Source: Alphaproteobacteria bacterium (lineage in GTDB: Bacteria; Pseudomonadota; Alphaproteobacteria; Caulobacterales; Hyphomonadaceae). From it: a stretch of DNA of 64,000 bases. This document shows positions 1 through 9,847 of this stretch, piece after piece. The notes beneath the pieces are model-generated. The model was not told where the DNA came from. It ran no database searches and saw nothing but the letters and a program-made list of their open reading frames with translations. The stretch spans positions 35,717 through 99,716 of the forward strand of contig JAGWYJ010000008.1 in NCBI GenBank assembly GCA_018969425.1. Reading direction: 5' to 3'. Position 1 is the stretch's first letter; each line of letters begins with the position of its first letter. The translations under genes were made by a program, and so were the position numbers.

Positions 1-2352
1 GTCGGGCCCGGTCGGGGCTCCGGCGCGGGCTCCCTTGTCGCCTATGCGCTGACCATCACGGATCTTGATCCCCTGAGGTTCGGCCTTCTCTTCGAACGCT
101 TCCTCAATCCCGAACGCGTCTCCATGCCGGACTTCGATATCGACTTCTGCCAGGACCGCCGCGGCGAAGTGATCGATTATGTCCGTCGCCGTTATGGAGA
201 AGATCGGGTCGCCCAGATCATCACCTTCGGCACGCTCCAGGCGAGAGCTGTTCTCAGGGATGTGGGACGCGTCCTTCAGCTCGGGTTCGGACAGGTGGAT
301 CGTCTGGCCAAGCTGGTGCCCTTCAACCCGGCCAAGCCGCCCACTCTGGCGGAAGCCCTGGAAATGGAGCCGCGCCTCAAGGAAGCCATGGAGGCGCAGG
401 AAGAGGTCGCACACCTTGTCGAGACCGCCCAGGAACTCGAGGGACTTTACCGCAACGCCTCGACCCACGCTGCAGGCGTCGTTATCTCCGATCGCCCCTT
501 AACCGAGATCTCGCCGCTCTATCAGGATCCGAGGTCGGATCTTCCCGCGACCCAGTTCAATATGAAATGGGCGGAGCATGCCGGTCTTGTGAAGTTCGAC
601 TTCCTCGGCCTCAAGACGCTTACGGTTATTGATCGGGCGCTCAGATTTCTGGCCCGCCAGGGCGTGACGCCCGGGCCGGGGTTCGAGGATTTCGCCGACC
701 CGAGGTCCTACGAGCTGATGGCGTCAGGCTTTACATTGGGCGTGTTCCAGCTCGAAGGGCAGGGCATGAGGGACACGCTGAGAAAGGTGCGTCCCAATAC
801 GATCGAGGACATCATCGCCCTCATCTCCCTCTATCGACCCGGCCCTATGAAGAACATCGACACCTATGTCGACGTGAAGTTCGGCCGGCGGAATGCGGAT
901 TACCTGCATCCCGATCTCGAGGCGGTCCTCAAGGAGACCTACGGGGTCATCGTCTATCAGGAACAGGTGATGAAGATCGCTCAGATCCTCGCCGGCTACT
1001 CCCTCGGAGAGGCGGATCTGCTTCGTCGGGCCATGGGCAAGAAGAAGCCCGAGGAAATGGCCAAGCAGAAAACCCGCTTCCTGGCCGGGGCCGCGGAAAA
1101 AGGCGTCAGCCGGGAGCGGGCGGAGTACATCTTCGAGCTGGTCAACGAGTTTGCTGGGTACGGCTTCAACAAGTCCCACGCCGCCGCCTACGCCGTGATC
1201 GCCTATCAGACCGCCTACCTGAAGGCCAATCATCCCGTTGAGTTCCTGGCGGCTTCCATGAGCCTCGACATTCACAACACCGATAAGCTGTCCGCCTTCT
1301 TTCAGGACGCAAAGCGGCTCGGCCTGACGGTTCGCCCCCCGGACGTGACGACCTCCAACGCCGATTTCGACGTCAGAGAGGGAGCCATCTGCTATGCGCT
1401 CGGCGCCATTAAGGGCGTCGGCCTTCCCGCGATGAAGGCCGTCGAGGCGGCCCGCGCGGAGCAGCCGTTCCGCGATCTTCAGGACTTCGCCGAACGGGTG
1501 GACGCCCGGCTGGTCAACAAGCGCTGCTTTGAGGCGCTCGCCCGCTCCGGCGCCTTTCAGTCGCTTGAGCCCAACCGGGCCCGGGCCTACGCCGGAGCCG
1601 GCCTCCTCGCTCAGCTCGCCTCCGCTGCAGGGGAGGAACGCGCGAGCCGTCAGGTGAGTCTGTTCGGCGACGCGCCCTCCGCGGCGATCCGCCTACCGGA
1701 GACGCCTGCCTGGGGCGAGAGCCAGAGGCTGGACCATGAACTCGGCAGCGTGGGCTTTTTCCTGAGCGGGCACCCTCTCGACGATGTCCTCACGAGCGAT
1801 CTGCGGGAACGGATCGTGCTCGCCGCGGACCGCGAAGCAGCCGGCATGGCGAGACTTTCCTTCGACATGATCGGGGTGGTTCGCGCACGGGTTGAAAAAC
1901 CCGCACGAATAGGAGGGAAATTTGCCTACGTCACGCTCTCAGATCCGTCAGGCGAGTTCGAAGTGATGGCGCCGCCCGAGATCCTCAACGCGCAGCGCGA
2001 GACGCTCGATGTGGGGCAGAAGGTGATCGCGCGGGTCAAGGTCCGACGCCAGGATGAGGACCTGCGCTTCTCCATCGAAAGCGTGAAGCCCCTCAGTCAG
2101 ACCAGCCTCGGGACCCATAGCGCCCTCTGCGTCCGGGTGAGCCCGTCGGCGGGCCTTGAGGCGATTGCGGGGGTCGCCGAAGGACTGAGGCGCGCCAAGG
2201 GGGGAAGTTTCGGCTCGATCATGCTGGAAATCCCCCTCGACGGGGACCGCGTGGTCACGATCGCGCTCGAGGGGCGCTATCCGGTCGACTTCGGCGCGAT
2301 GTCGGCGTTCAAGTCGGCCCCGGGGGTCGATCAGGTCCGTCCCTCGACCTGA
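1..2352 (+). CDS. dnaE: DNA polymerase III alpha subunit, 5'-truncated by window edge
   Basis: This is the catalytic subunit of the replicative DNA polymerase III. The reading frame is open from base 1, so the gene starts outside the window; 783 codons remain of a protein usually near 1150 residues, and the N-terminal PHP domain is missing. The first residues are the polymerase motif [10 protein letters not shown]. Next come PDFDIDFC, carrying two catalytic aspartates, and [10 protein letters not shown] with the third. Finger and thumb regions follow ([21 protein letters not shown]). A consensus beta-clamp binding motif, QVSLFGD, lies near codon 550, and the C-terminal third holds the OB-fold region. 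An internal ATG at 124 sits inside the catalytic motif and is not the start. The class is replicative DnaE, not error-prone ImuC, judging from the clamp motif and C-terminal domains. Confidence 0.96.
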   Translation, partial: VGPGRGSGAGSLVAYALTITDLDPLRFGLLFERFLNPERVSMPDFDIDFCQDRRGEVIDYVRRRYGEDRVAQIITFGTLQARAVLRDVGRVLQLGFGQVDRLAKLVPFNPAKPPTLAEALEMEPRLKEAMEAQEEVAHLVETAQELEGLYRNASTHAAGVVISDRPLTEISPLYQDPRSDLPATQFNMKWAEHAGLVKFDFLGLKTLTVIDRALRFLARQGVTPGPGFEDFADPRSYELMASGFTLGVFQLEGQGMRDTLRKVRPNTIEDIIALISLYRPGPMKNIDTYVDVKFGRRNADYLHPDLEAVLKETYGVIVYQEQVMKIAQILAGYSLGEADLLRRAMGKKKPEEMAKQKTRFLAGAAEKGVSRERAEYIFELVNEFAGYGFNKSHAAAYAVIAYQTAYLKANHPVEFLAASMSLDIHNTDKLSAFFQDAKRLGLTVRPPDVTTSNADFDVREGAICYALGAIKGVGLPAMKAVEAARAEQPFRDLQDFAERVDARLVNKRCFEALARSGAFQSLEPNRARAYAGAGLLAQLASAAGEERASRQVSLFGDAPSAAIRLPETPAWGESQRLDHELGSVGFFLSGHPLDDVLTSDLRERIVLAADREAAGMARLSFDMIGVVRARVEKPARIGGKFAYVTLSDPSGEFEVMAPPEILNAQRETLDVGQKVIARVKVRRQDEDLRFSIESVKPLSQTSLGTHSALCVRVSPSAGLEAIAGVAEGLRRAKGGSFGSIMLEIPLDGDRVVTIALEGRYPVDFGAMSAFKSAPGVDQVRPST

Positions 2353-2404
2353 CCGGGAGGCGAGGCGCCCCAGAAATCCGGCGCCGCCCCCTTGGAAGCC
2401 GCTG

Positions 2405-2432
2405 TTGCCCTTTTTCTGAAAGTGCGTATAAG
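2405..2432 (+). promoter_or_regulatory. Candidate sigma-70-type promoter for rpsB-tsf
   Basis: A TTGCCC element (2405-2410) and a TATAAG element (2427-2432) are separated by 16 bases, in the 166-base gap between dnaE and rpsB. Initiation would fall near 2440 and give an untranslated leader of about 80 bases, long enough for S2-type autoregulation, although I recognise no known leader fold. The call rests on consensus likeness only. Confidence 0.5.
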
Positions 2433-2518
2433 CCGCGCTATTCCGACACGCGGACGCAATTCCGGTGCTGACGATCCAGTCGGCCTGTCCGCGGCGGCCA
2501 ACCGGATAGGAGAAACAC

Positions 2519-3301
2519 GTGGCTCTACCTGAATTCACCATGCGCCAGCTGCTCGACGCGGGCGTCCACTTCGGGCACCAGATTCATCGCTGGAACCCGA
2601 AGATGAAGACCTACATCTACGGTCAGCGTTCCGGCATTCACATTATTGACCTGTCTCAGACGGTTCCCCTGCTTCACCAGGCTCTGGTGCGCGTTCGGGA
2701 AGCTGCGTCCAAAGGCGGTCGCATTCTCTTCGTCGGCACCAAGCGTCAGGCGGCCGATGCGGTCGCGGAAGCGGCCGGGCGCTGCGCGCAGTACTATATG
2801 AACGATCGCTGGCTGGGCGGCACGCTCACCAACTGGGAAACCGTTTCGAAGTCCATTCGTCGTCTTCGCGAGCTCGACGAGACGCTTGCTGAGGGCGGAT
2901 CGACCGGTCTGACCAAGAAGGAGCTGCTGAAGCTTCAGCGCGAGCAGGAGAAACTGCAGCGCGTTCTGGGCGGCATCCGGAATATGGGCGGCCTGCCGGA
3001 CCTGATGTTCGTCATCGATACGAACAAGGAGTCCATCGCGGTGAAGGAAGCCCGCAAGCTGGGCATCCCGGTCGTCGCTGTGGTCGACAGCAATTGCGAC
3101 CCGGACGAAGTGGATTTCCCGATTCCGGGCAATGATGACGCGGCGCGCGCCATCCAGCTCTACTGCGGACTCGTCGCTGACGCGGTTCTTGACGGCCTCG
3201 ACGCCTCCTCCATGGCGGCGGGCGTCGACATCGGAGCCGCTGAAACTGTGCGTGAGCCGGCTCTCGAAGGACTTGAGGGCGAATCGGCCCCGGCCGTCTG
3301 A
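2519..3301 (+). CDS. rpsB: 30S ribosomal protein uS2
   Basis: Small-subunit ribosomal protein S2, which binds 16S rRNA and helps recruit S1. The 260-residue product has the family hallmarks: [14 protein letters not shown] at the N-terminus, [19 protein letters not shown] and [15 protein letters not shown]. The start is a GTG at 2519 preceded by AGGAG about 8 bases upstream. An in-frame ATG at codon 8 would cut into the conserved N-terminus. tsf follows after 144 bases, the usual rpsB-tsf pairing. The last 25 or so residues are an acidic tail of the kind that varies among alphaproteobacteria. Confidence 0.97.
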   Translation: MALPEFTMRQLLDAGVHFGHQIHRWNPKMKTYIYGQRSGIHIIDLSQTVPLLHQALVRVREAASKGGRILFVGTKRQAADAVAEAAGRCAQYYMNDRWLGGTLTNWETVSKSIRRLRELDETLAEGGSTGLTKKELLKLQREQEKLQRVLGGIRNMGGLPDLMFVIDTNKESIAVKEARKLGIPVVAVVDSNCDPDEVDFPIPGNDDAARAIQLYCGLVADAVLDGLDASSMAAGVDIGAAETVREPALEGLEGESAPAV

Positions 3302-3445
3302 TAAGGGGGCCGGAGAGTTTCGGCTCAGCCGGGACAGTACGCGTTGCGTAAACTTATCAACGGCCGTCTGAGCGTCTTTGTCCTCCGGGCCGGACGCGCA
3401 GGCGGCCGAGCCACAACCACTGCTAACGGATCCAGGAGGATAATC

Positions 3446-4378
3446 ATGGCCGAGATCACGGCTCAGCTCGTGAAGGAGCTGCGCGAAAAGACCGGCGTCG
3501 GAATGATGGACTGCAAGAAGGCGCTGGCGGAAAACAACGGCGACATCGAGGCGTCCATCGACTGGCTGCGGGCCAAGGGCCTTTCCAAGGCTGCGAAGAA
3601 GGCTGACCGTGTGGCCGCCGACGGCCTGGTGGGCCTTCAGTCGACAGGGCTCGCGGGAGCGATCTGCGAGGTCAACTCAGAGACCGATTTCGTGGCCCGG
3701 AACGATATCTTCCAGGCTGCGGTGCGCTCGATCACCGGGATCGCCCTCTCCAAGGGAGGCGATTTCGAGGCCACAGCCGGGGCGCCCTCTCCGGACGGCG
3801 ACGGGACCGTCAAGGACATGCTGCTGCGCCTTGTCGCGACTGTCGGCGAAAACATGAACCTGCGCCGGACCGCCGGGCTGTCCGTCTCGGACGGCGTTGT
3901 CGCCACCTACATGCACAATCCGGTCTCGGCCGGCCTCGGCCGGATCGGCGTGCTCGTCGCGCTTGAATCGACCGGGGACAAAGCGGCTCTCAAGGAGGCC
4001 GGCTCCAAGATCGCCATGCATGTGGCGTCTGCCGATCCGGCCCCTCTCGCAACCGTTCGCGAGGAGCTCGACCCGAAAGTGATCGAAAAAGAGCGGTCGA
4101 TCCTGCTCGAACAGGTCAAGGAATCGGGCAAGCCGGCGAATGTCGCCGAGAAGATGGTCGAGGGCCGTCTGCGCAAGTTCTATGAGGAAGTGGTCCTCAA
4201 CGAGCAGGCGATGTTCGGTGACAAGGATATGACGGTCGCCAAGTTCGTGGAGACCGTCGCCAAGGAAGCTGGCGCGCCCGTCGTTCTCAAAGGCTTCGTT
4301 AAGTACAAGATCGGCGAGGGTATCGAGAAGGAAGTCACGGACTTCGCGGCTGAAGTGGCGGCGTTCTCGAAATCCTAA
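3446..4378 (+). CDS. tsf: Translation elongation factor Ts
   Basis: EF-Ts is the nucleotide exchange factor that recycles EF-Tu from GDP to GTP form. The 310-residue protein begins [27 protein letters not shown], the typical N-terminal UBA-like domain, and contains the TDFVARN motif near residue 80. The start is the ATG at 3446, preceded by a strong AGGAGG at 3434-3439. The frame is open further upstream to 3344, but that extension lacks family similarity and a ribosome site. The gene follows rpsB and precedes pyrH-frr, a very conserved bacterial order. Confidence 0.97.
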   Translation: MAEITAQLVKELREKTGVGMMDCKKALAENNGDIEASIDWLRAKGLSKAAKKADRVAADGLVGLQSTGLAGAICEVNSETDFVARNDIFQAAVRSITGIALSKGGDFEATAGAPSPDGDGTVKDMLLRLVATVGENMNLRRTAGLSVSDGVVATYMHNPVSAGLGRIGVLVALESTGDKAALKEAGSKIAMHVASADPAPLATVREELDPKVIEKERSILLEQVKESGKPANVAEKMVEGRLRKFYEEVVLNEQAMFGDKDMTVAKFVETVAKEAGAPVVLKGFVKYKIGEGIEKEVTDFAAEVAAFSKS

Positions 4379-4415
4379 GTCGTTTGCCTAAAGCCTTCCT
4401 GACCGCATAGACTGA

Positions 4416-4443
4416 GACGCCCCGTCGGCTACGGCGGGGCGTC
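4416..4443 (+). terminator. GC-rich hairpin between tsf and pyrH
   Basis: Arms GACGCCCCG (4416-4424) and CGGGGCGTC (4435-4443) form a perfect 9-bp stem with a 10-base loop. No T-run follows, and the hairpin ends only 18 bases before the pyrH start codon, so it is not a classical intrinsic terminator. It could be an attenuator, an RNA-processing site or a stabilising 3' structure for rpsB-tsf mRNA. Confidence 0.4.
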
Positions 4444-4461
4444 CGGCTGACAGGGGACACC

Positions 4462-5202
4462 ATGACTGGCGACACGCAACTCAGGTACCGCCGGATCCTG
4501 CTCAAGATCTCCGGCGAGGCGCTCATGGGAGATCTGGCCTTCGGCATAGATCCCAAAGCCTGCCTGAAATTCGCGGAAGAGGTTAAGGCCGCCCTCAAGC
4601 TTGGGGTCGAGATCTGTCTGGTGATCGGCGGAGGGAATATTTTCCGCGGAATGACGGGAGCCGCAGGCGGAATGGACCGCGCCCAGGCCGACCATCTCGG
4701 AATGCTGGCGACGGTGATGAACGCGCTCGCGATGCAAAGCGCGCTGGAAAGCATCGGCGTGCCCACCCGCGTCCAGTCGGCCATTGCGATGCAGTCCATC
4801 TGCGAGCCCTTTATTCGCCGCAGAGCGGTGCGCCATATGGAGAAGGGCCGCGTCGTCATTTTCGCAGCAGGGACCGGAAACCCGTTCTTCACGACAGACA
4901 CCGGCGCGGCGCTGCGGGCGGCGGAAATGAATTGCGACGCCCTGTTCAAGGGAACCCAGGTCGACGGCGTCTATACTGCTGACCCCAAGCTGGATGCGGA
5001 AGCGGTCCGGTATGACCAGATCGATTATCTCGATGTCCTGACCCAGGAGCTGAGGGTGATGGACGCGACCGCAATCAGCCTTATGAAGGAAAACCGGATA
5101 CCGATCGTCGTGTTTTCGATTCACAAGAAGGGCGGCCTGTCTGAGGTTCTCACCGGACAGGGCGTCAGCACGACAATCGGTCGCAAGACCAGGAAGAGCT
5201 GA
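4462..5202 (+). CDS. pyrH: UMP kinase
   Basis: Uridylate kinase phosphorylates UMP to UDP in pyrimidine nucleotide synthesis and works as a hexamer in the cytoplasm. The 246-residue protein belongs to the amino acid kinase fold: [13 protein letters not shown] at the N-terminus, the glycine-rich IGGGNIFRG near residue 55, [16 protein letters not shown] in the middle and the [13 protein letters not shown] nucleotide-binding segment. The start ATG at 4462 follows an AGGGGA-type ribosome site. It lies between tsf and frr, with only 14 bases to frr, so the two are probably co-translated. Confidence 0.97.
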   Translation: MTGDTQLRYRRILLKISGEALMGDLAFGIDPKACLKFAEEVKAALKLGVEICLVIGGGNIFRGMTGAAGGMDRAQADHLGMLATVMNALAMQSALESIGVPTRVQSAIAMQSICEPFIRRRAVRHMEKGRVVIFAAGTGNPFFTTDTGAALRAAEMNCDALFKGTQVDGVYTADPKLDAEAVRYDQIDYLDVLTQELRVMDATAISLMKENRIPIVVFSIHKKGGLSEVLTGQGVSTTIGRKTRKS

Positions 5203-5216
5203 GCTGGGAGATCTCT

Positions 5217-5777
5217 ATGGCTGAACAGTTTGATCTGAAGGCGCTCGAAAGGCGAATGGACGGCGCTCTGGCGTCGCTCAAGACCGAATTCACCGGCCTT
5301 CGCACCGGCCGCGCCTCTGTCCACCTGCTCGACACGGTGCAGGTGTCCGCCTACGGATCGATGATGCCGCTCAATCAGGTGGCCTCAGTGAGCGCGCCCG
5401 AGGCGCGCATGCTGTCGGTCAGCGTATGGGACCGGAGCATGGTCGGGGCGGTCGACCGCGCCATTCGCGAATCCCCCCTGGGCCTCAACCCGATCATGGA
5501 CGGACAGACGCTCCGCATTCCGATCCCTCCTCTCAGCGAGGAGAGGAGACGGGAGCTCGCCAAGCTCGCGGGAAAGTTCTCCGAGGCGGCCAAGGTGGCG
5601 GTGCGGAACGTTCGTCGCGACGGCATGGATCTCCTGAAGCGCCTCGAGAAGGCCGGGGAGATCAATGAGGACCAGCTCAAGACCCGTGAGAAAGACGTTC
5701 AGAAGATCACCGACAAGGCCGTGGCCGCCATCGATGAGGCGATGAAGGCCAAGGAAGAAGAGATCATGCAGGTGTGA
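5217..5777 (+). CDS. frr: Ribosome recycling factor
   Basis: RRF, with EF-G, splits post-termination ribosomes. At 186 residues it has normal family length. Recognisable segments are the N-terminal helix with [18 protein letters not shown], the [18 protein letters not shown] region, and the C-terminal helix with [21 protein letters not shown] at 5217 is preceded by GGGAG. The last codons overlap the GTG start of uppS (GTGA at 5774-5777), which implies translational coupling of recycling factor and prenyl transferase, as in many alphaproteobacteria. Confidence 0.97.
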   Translation: MAEQFDLKALERRMDGALASLKTEFTGLRTGRASVHLLDTVQVSAYGSMMPLNQVASVSAPEARMLSVSVWDRSMVGAVDRAIRESPLGLNPIMDGQTLRIPIPPLSEERRRELAKLAGKFSEAAKVAVRNVRRDGMDLLKRLEKAGEINEDQLKTREKDVQKITDKAVAAIDEAMKAKEEEIMQV

Positions 5778-6538
5778 GCCAGACGCCGTTTCCCATCCAG
5801 CCCGGTGCGGCGCCGAAGACAGGGGACGGCCTCAGGGCCGGGCCTGACCATGTCGCGATCATCATGGATGGAAACGGGCGCTGGGCCCAGGCGCGGGGAC
5901 TGCCCCGGGCGATGGGACACCGCGAGGGGGTCGAGGCCCTCCGGCGGGCCGTTGAGGCCTGCGGTGACCTGGGTCTGGGCGAACTCACCGTGTTCTCCTT
6001 TTCGACCGAGAACTGGAAGCGCCCGCCGCAGGAAGTGGAAACCCTGTTCGACCTCCTGCGCATGTTCGTACGCAGCGATCTTCAGCGCCTGCACAGGCAG
6101 AATGTCCGGATCCGCATTCCCGGAGAGCGGGAGGGACTTGCCGGGGATATCCTTGAGCTGATCGAGGAGGCTGTCGATCTGACGGCGGGAAATTCCGGTC
6201 TCACCCTCAACATCGCGTTCAATTACGGCGGACGGGCGGAGCTCGTCGACGGGGCGCGAAAGCTGGCCCTGGCGGTGCGCGAAGGACGGATCCGACCAGA
6301 GGATATCGACGAGGCGATGCTGGGCTCGACCCTTTGGACGGCCGGATCGAGAGCGCCCGATCTTATCCTGCGGACCAGCGGAGAGCTGAGACTCAGCAAT
6401 TTTCTGCTCTGGAGCGGGGCGTATGCGGAGCTGATGTTCCTTGAGGTGAACTGGCCCGATTTCGAGCACCGTCACCTTGCGCAGGCGATCGAGGCTTATC
6501 GCAGACGGGATCGACGCTTCGGCGGCGTGGGGGCGTGA
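5774..6538 (+). CDS. uppS: Undecaprenyl diphosphate synthase
   Basis: This cis-prenyltransferase elongates farnesyl diphosphate with isopentenyl diphosphate to C55-PP, the carrier lipid for peptidoglycan and other envelope glycans. The 254-residue protein shows [17 protein letters not shown] with the catalytic aspartate, FSTENWKRP, and the C-terminal signature near [18 protein letters not shown] followed by WPDF. The start is a GTG overlapping the frr stop. An N-terminal extension of about 24 residues precedes the catalytic core. It opens the lipid and envelope gene run (cdsA, dxr, rseP, bamA). Confidence 0.95.
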   Translation: MSQTPFPIQPGAAPKTGDGLRAGPDHVAIIMDGNGRWAQARGLPRAMGHREGVEALRRAVEACGDLGLGELTVFSFSTENWKRPPQEVETLFDLLRMFVRSDLQRLHRQNVRIRIPGEREGLAGDILELIEEAVDLTAGNSGLTLNIAFNYGGRAELVDGARKLALAVREGRIRPEDIDEAMLGSTLWTAGSRAPDLILRTSGELRLSNFLLWSGAYAELMFLEVNWPDFEHRHLAQAIEAYRRRDRRFGGVGA

Positions 6539-6548
6539 GGTTGAGGCG

Positions 6549-7397
6549 ATGACGCAAGCTCCCAACCCCCTGCTCGCGCGAGAAATCGTCATGCGGGTCG
6601 CATCGGCGGCGGTCCTCATTCCTGTCGGGCTCGGCGCAGTGGCGCTGGGCGGGCTGGTCCTGAAGATCGTCACGGCGGCCTGCGGAGCTGCGGCGGCGGC
6701 CGAGTGGACGCGAATGGCGACACGGCGAAGCGGACGCCCTGGCGTTTGGATGCTTTACCTGGCGAGCGCTCTTGCGGCGTGCGCGGCCACGGCGGTCGGC
6801 TCAGCGGGCCTGGGTCTCCTCGCTCTGGTCAGTCTCGGCGGAGCGGGTATTGTCTACCTCCTCGCCCGTTTCTCCGGACATGAGCCCGCTCACTTGGCGC
6901 TGGGGGCCCTTTACGTGTCCTTTCCCTTCGGAGCGTTCGTATGGATCCGTGAGGCCGTCCCGGACGGTCAGGCGGTGCTGTTCGGGGTGCTCGCCATCGT
7001 CTGGGCTTCGGATATTGCGGCCTATTTTGCAGGCCGCGGGTTCGGCGGTCCTCGTCTTGCGCCTCGGGAAAGCCCGAACAAGACCTGGACCGGGGCCATT
7101 GGAGCGGTGGTGTGCTCGGGACTTGTCGGCCTGACGATCGCTCAGATTACGGGGACCGACGCATTTCACTGGCTGGCCACCGGAGTGATCCTGTCGGTGA
7201 TCGCCCAGAGCGGTGATCTGCTTGAGTCGCGTTTCAAACGGATGTTCGAAGTGAAGGACAGCTCCGGTCTGGTGCCAGGGCATGGCGGAGTGCTTGACCG
7301 CCTCGACGCCCTCATGGCTGCCGTGACTGCCGCCGCCATGGTTCTCTGGCTGGCCCCCGAACTCGCCCCCGGCATCAGTCCGGGGGCAGGGGGATGA
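6549..7397 (+). CDS. cdsA: Phosphatidate cytidylyltransferase
   Basis: CDP-diglyceride synthase converts phosphatidic acid and CTP to CDP-diacylglycerol, the branch point of phospholipid synthesis in the inner membrane. The 282-residue, strongly hydrophobic protein has several predicted membrane spans. Its C-terminal family signature runs from ESRFKRMFEVKDSSG to PGHGGVLDRLDAL, with the conserved acidic residues. I chose the ATG at 6549, 10 bases after uppS ends. An upstream frame beginning at 6477 would overlap uppS by 62 bases and adds a charged, non-conserved leader. The 3' end overlaps dxr by 4 bases (ATGA). Confidence 0.94.
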   Translation: MTQAPNPLLAREIVMRVASAAVLIPVGLGAVALGGLVLKIVTAACGAAAAAEWTRMATRRSGRPGVWMLYLASALAACAATAVGSAGLGLLALVSLGGAGIVYLLARFSGHEPAHLALGALYVSFPFGAFVWIREAVPDGQAVLFGVLAIVWASDIAAYFAGRGFGGPRLAPRESPNKTWTGAIGAVVCSGLVGLTIAQITGTDAFHWLATGVILSVIAQSGDLLESRFKRMFEVKDSSGLVPGHGGVLDRLDALMAAVTAAAMVLWLAPELAPGISPGAGG

Positions 7398-8575
7398 GCG
7401 ATCCCATGAGGGTTTCGGTGCTCGGAGCGACCGGATCGATCGGGGTCTCGACGCTCGACATCCTGTCGAACCAATCACCGGGAGGCCCCCGGTTCCAGAC
7501 CGTCGCTCTCACCGCCCATTCGCGGGTCGACGAGCTCGCGCGGGCGGCGCTCGCTTCGCGAGCCGAATTTGCGGCCATTGCAGATCCGACCCGCTATCAG
7601 GAGCTCAAGTCAGCCCTCGCCGGATCGGATGTCGAGGTCGGCGCCGGAGCCGGGGCAGTCGTCGAAGCCGCCAGCCGGGAGGCCGACTGCGTGGTGGCGG
7701 CGATCGTGGGAATTGCGGGGCTTCCCTCAACTCTTGAAGCGGTGAGACAGGGCGCCCGGGTCGCGCTGGCCAACAAGGAGAGCCTCGTCTGTGCAGGAGA
7801 CCTCCTCAAGCGGGAGGCGCGGACGTCGGGGGCGAAGCTGCTGCCGGTCGATTCGGAGCACAATGCCATTTTTCAGGTGCTCGACCGCCCGGACCGCGTC
7901 GAGAAGCTGATTCTCACCGCCTCCGGAGGACCCTTTCGGGACTGGAGCCTGGAGCAGATGTCCAGGGCGAGCCCTGAGGAGGCCCGAAAGCACCCGAACT
8001 GGCTGATGGGCGCCAAGATCTCGGTGGATTGCGCCACCATGATGAATAAGGGCCTGGAGCTGATCGAGGCGGTTCAGCTCTTCGACGTTCCCGAGGACAG
8101 GATCGACATCCTGATTCATCCTCAGTCCATCATTCATTCGCTCGTGGCCTATGATGACGGCTCAGTCCTCGCGCAGCTCGGTATGCCCGATATGCGCACG
8201 CCCATTTCCTTCGCTCTCTCCTGGCCTGACCGAATGCCGGTTCCGGGTCTCGAGCGCCTTGATCTCGCCAAGATCGGCAGGCTTGATTTCCATGCGCCTG
8301 ATCCCGCCCGCTTTCCGGCCCTGAGCTTCGCCAGGGCGGCCGCAGCGGCAGGCGGCGGGGCGTGCGTCGCCCTCAATGGCGCGAACGAAGCGGCTGTGGA
8401 GGCGTTTCTGAACGGACGAACGGATTTCCTGTCGATTTCCCGCACGGCAGGGGACATGCTAGAGGAGACGATCCGCGAGGGCCGACACGCCTCGCCGGGG
8501 AGTTTTGAAGAGATCTACGATCTCGACAGGCAGGTGCGGGCGAGGTGCTGCGAGCGCTTCGGCCTCTCCAGCTGA
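7394..8575 (+). CDS. dxr: 1-deoxy-D-xylulose-5-phosphate reductoisomerase
   Basis: Dxr converts DXP to methylerythritol phosphate with NADPH, the committed step of the MEP isoprenoid pathway; the pathway's fused IspDF is encoded at 42961-44148. The 393-residue protein begins with the NADPH-binding LGATGSIGVSTLD, then has LANKESLVCAG, the metal-binding PVDSEHNAIFQ, and SASGGPFRDW-type and HPNWLMGAKISVDCATMMNKGLE segments. ATG at 7394 overlaps the cdsA stop. Everything needed for catalysis appears present. Confidence 0.97.
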   Translation: MSDPMRVSVLGATGSIGVSTLDILSNQSPGGPRFQTVALTAHSRVDELARAALASRAEFAAIADPTRYQELKSALAGSDVEVGAGAGAVVEAASREADCVVAAIVGIAGLPSTLEAVRQGARVALANKESLVCAGDLLKREARTSGAKLLPVDSEHNAIFQVLDRPDRVEKLILTASGGPFRDWSLEQMSRASPEEARKHPNWLMGAKISVDCATMMNKGLELIEAVQLFDVPEDRIDILIHPQSIIHSLVAYDDGSVLAQLGMPDMRTPISFALSWPDRMPVPGLERLDLAKIGRLDFHAPDPARFPALSFARAAAAAGGGACVALNGANEAAVEAFLNGRTDFLSISRTAGDMLEETIREGRHASPGSFEEIYDLDRQVRARCCERFGLSS

Positions 8576-8611
8576 GGTCAGGATCGCGATCGAGGAAGGA
8601 CACCGGAACCC

Positions 8612-9799
8612 GTGCTCGAAAAACTGCTCTCGATCGCCGCCTCACCTCTGTCCTTCATCCTGCTCATCGGGATCGTCGTGACGGTGCACGAGCTCGGACA
8701 CTACTGGGCAGGGCGCCTGTTCGGCGCCGCCATCGAATCCTTTTCTGTCGGTTTCGGGGGATCGCTGTTCGAAGTGCGCGATCGCAGAGGCACACGGTGG
8801 CGGATCAACTGGCTGCCGCTCGGAGGCTTTGTGAAGTTCGCGGGCGAGATGCAGGCGCCTTCCGATTCGCGAGCCGTCGGCAACGCCGATCTTGCCGGAT
8901 GCGCCTTTCACGAACTTCACCCCCTCCAGAGACTGGTGATCTCCCTTGGCGGACCCGCCGCGAACTTCGTGTTCGCCATTCTCGCCCTGGCCACGCTCGC
9001 GATGATCACGGGCCTTCCGGAGGCGCAGGCCGTGCGGGTTGCGGATGTGCAGGCCGCCAGCCCAGCGGAAGCGGCTGGATTCAAGAAGGGCGACGTTATC
9101 CTCGAGGCGGGCGGTCGCCCGGTTGAAACCGGCGGCGACGTGATCCGGGCGACAGCGCTCAGCGCCGGAGAAAGCGTGGTCTATCTGATTGAGCGGAACG
9201 CAGAGCGTCTGACCCTGACGGCCGTTCCGGAAACCCGCGAAGAGCGGAGCGAGGCCTTCAAGGTCGTCGAAAAGATCGGGCGGGTGGGCCTGTCGCTGGA
9301 GGATGTCGATCTGGATGTTCGCAGGCCCGGCCTGCTCGAAGCGGCGGCCTACGGGGTCGGCGCCACCGGAGAAGCCATCGGATCGACGGTCACCGTTCTC
9401 AGGCGACTGGTCACGGGGCTGGACGGCATCGACCGACTGAGCGGTCCGGTCGGGATTTTCGGCATCGCAGACAACGCCACCGACCTTCACATGAAGCAGA
9501 CAGAGCTCAGTTTCCTGGAACGTCTGGCGAATGTCAGCCTGACCCTCCTGCAGCTTGCGGCTCTGTTTTCCATCGGGGTCGGCTTCTTCAATCTCTTGCC
9601 AATCCCCGTCCTCGACGGGGGGGCGGCCGTCATGTGCCTCGCTGAAGCGGCCTCCGGCCGGGAAATTCCTGAGGCGATTCAGAGGATCGGACTGACAATA
9701 GGTCTTGCATGTCTTATCGGGTTTGCTGTGGTAGTGACGTGGAATGACGTGACGCGCCCCGGAGGACCGCTTGAGGTTTTATCGGGCATGTTGTCTTAA
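8612..9799 (+). CDS. rseP: Site-2 protease RseP/RasP family metalloprotease
   Basis: An inner-membrane zinc protease that cleaves membrane-embedded substrates, typically anti-sigma factors and leftover signal peptides. The 395-residue protein has the HELGH zinc motif in the first membrane segment (about residue 27-31), a central PDZ region starting near VRVADVQAASPAEAAGFKKGD, and the second metal motif NLLPIPVLDGG late in the sequence. Start is GTG at 8612 with AAGGA 9 bases upstream. It sits directly before bamA, the standard position in proteobacteria, linking envelope stress control with outer-membrane assembly. The local substrate cannot be named from this window. Confidence 0.94.
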   Translation: MLEKLLSIAASPLSFILLIGIVVTVHELGHYWAGRLFGAAIESFSVGFGGSLFEVRDRRGTRWRINWLPLGGFVKFAGEMQAPSDSRAVGNADLAGCAFHELHPLQRLVISLGGPAANFVFAILALATLAMITGLPEAQAVRVADVQAASPAEAAGFKKGDVILEAGGRPVETGGDVIRATALSAGESVVYLIERNAERLTLTAVPETREERSEAFKVVEKIGRVGLSLEDVDLDVRRPGLLEAAAYGVGATGEAIGSTVTVLRRLVTGLDGIDRLSGPVGIFGIADNATDLHMKQTELSFLERLANVSLTLLQLAALFSIGVGFFNLLPIPVLDGGAAVMCLAEAASGREIPEAIQRIGLTIGLACLIGFAVVVTWNDVTRPGGPLEVLSGMLS

Positions 9800-9847
9800 G
9801 GGACAGGTTAGGCGGCCCAGCGGCCCGCCCCACAAAGAGGGAACGTG

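Noticed and set aside
3344..3445. Upstream extension of tsf by 34 codons
   Set aside because: The AGGAGG before 3446 and the conserved [13 protein letters not shown] start fix the N-terminus.
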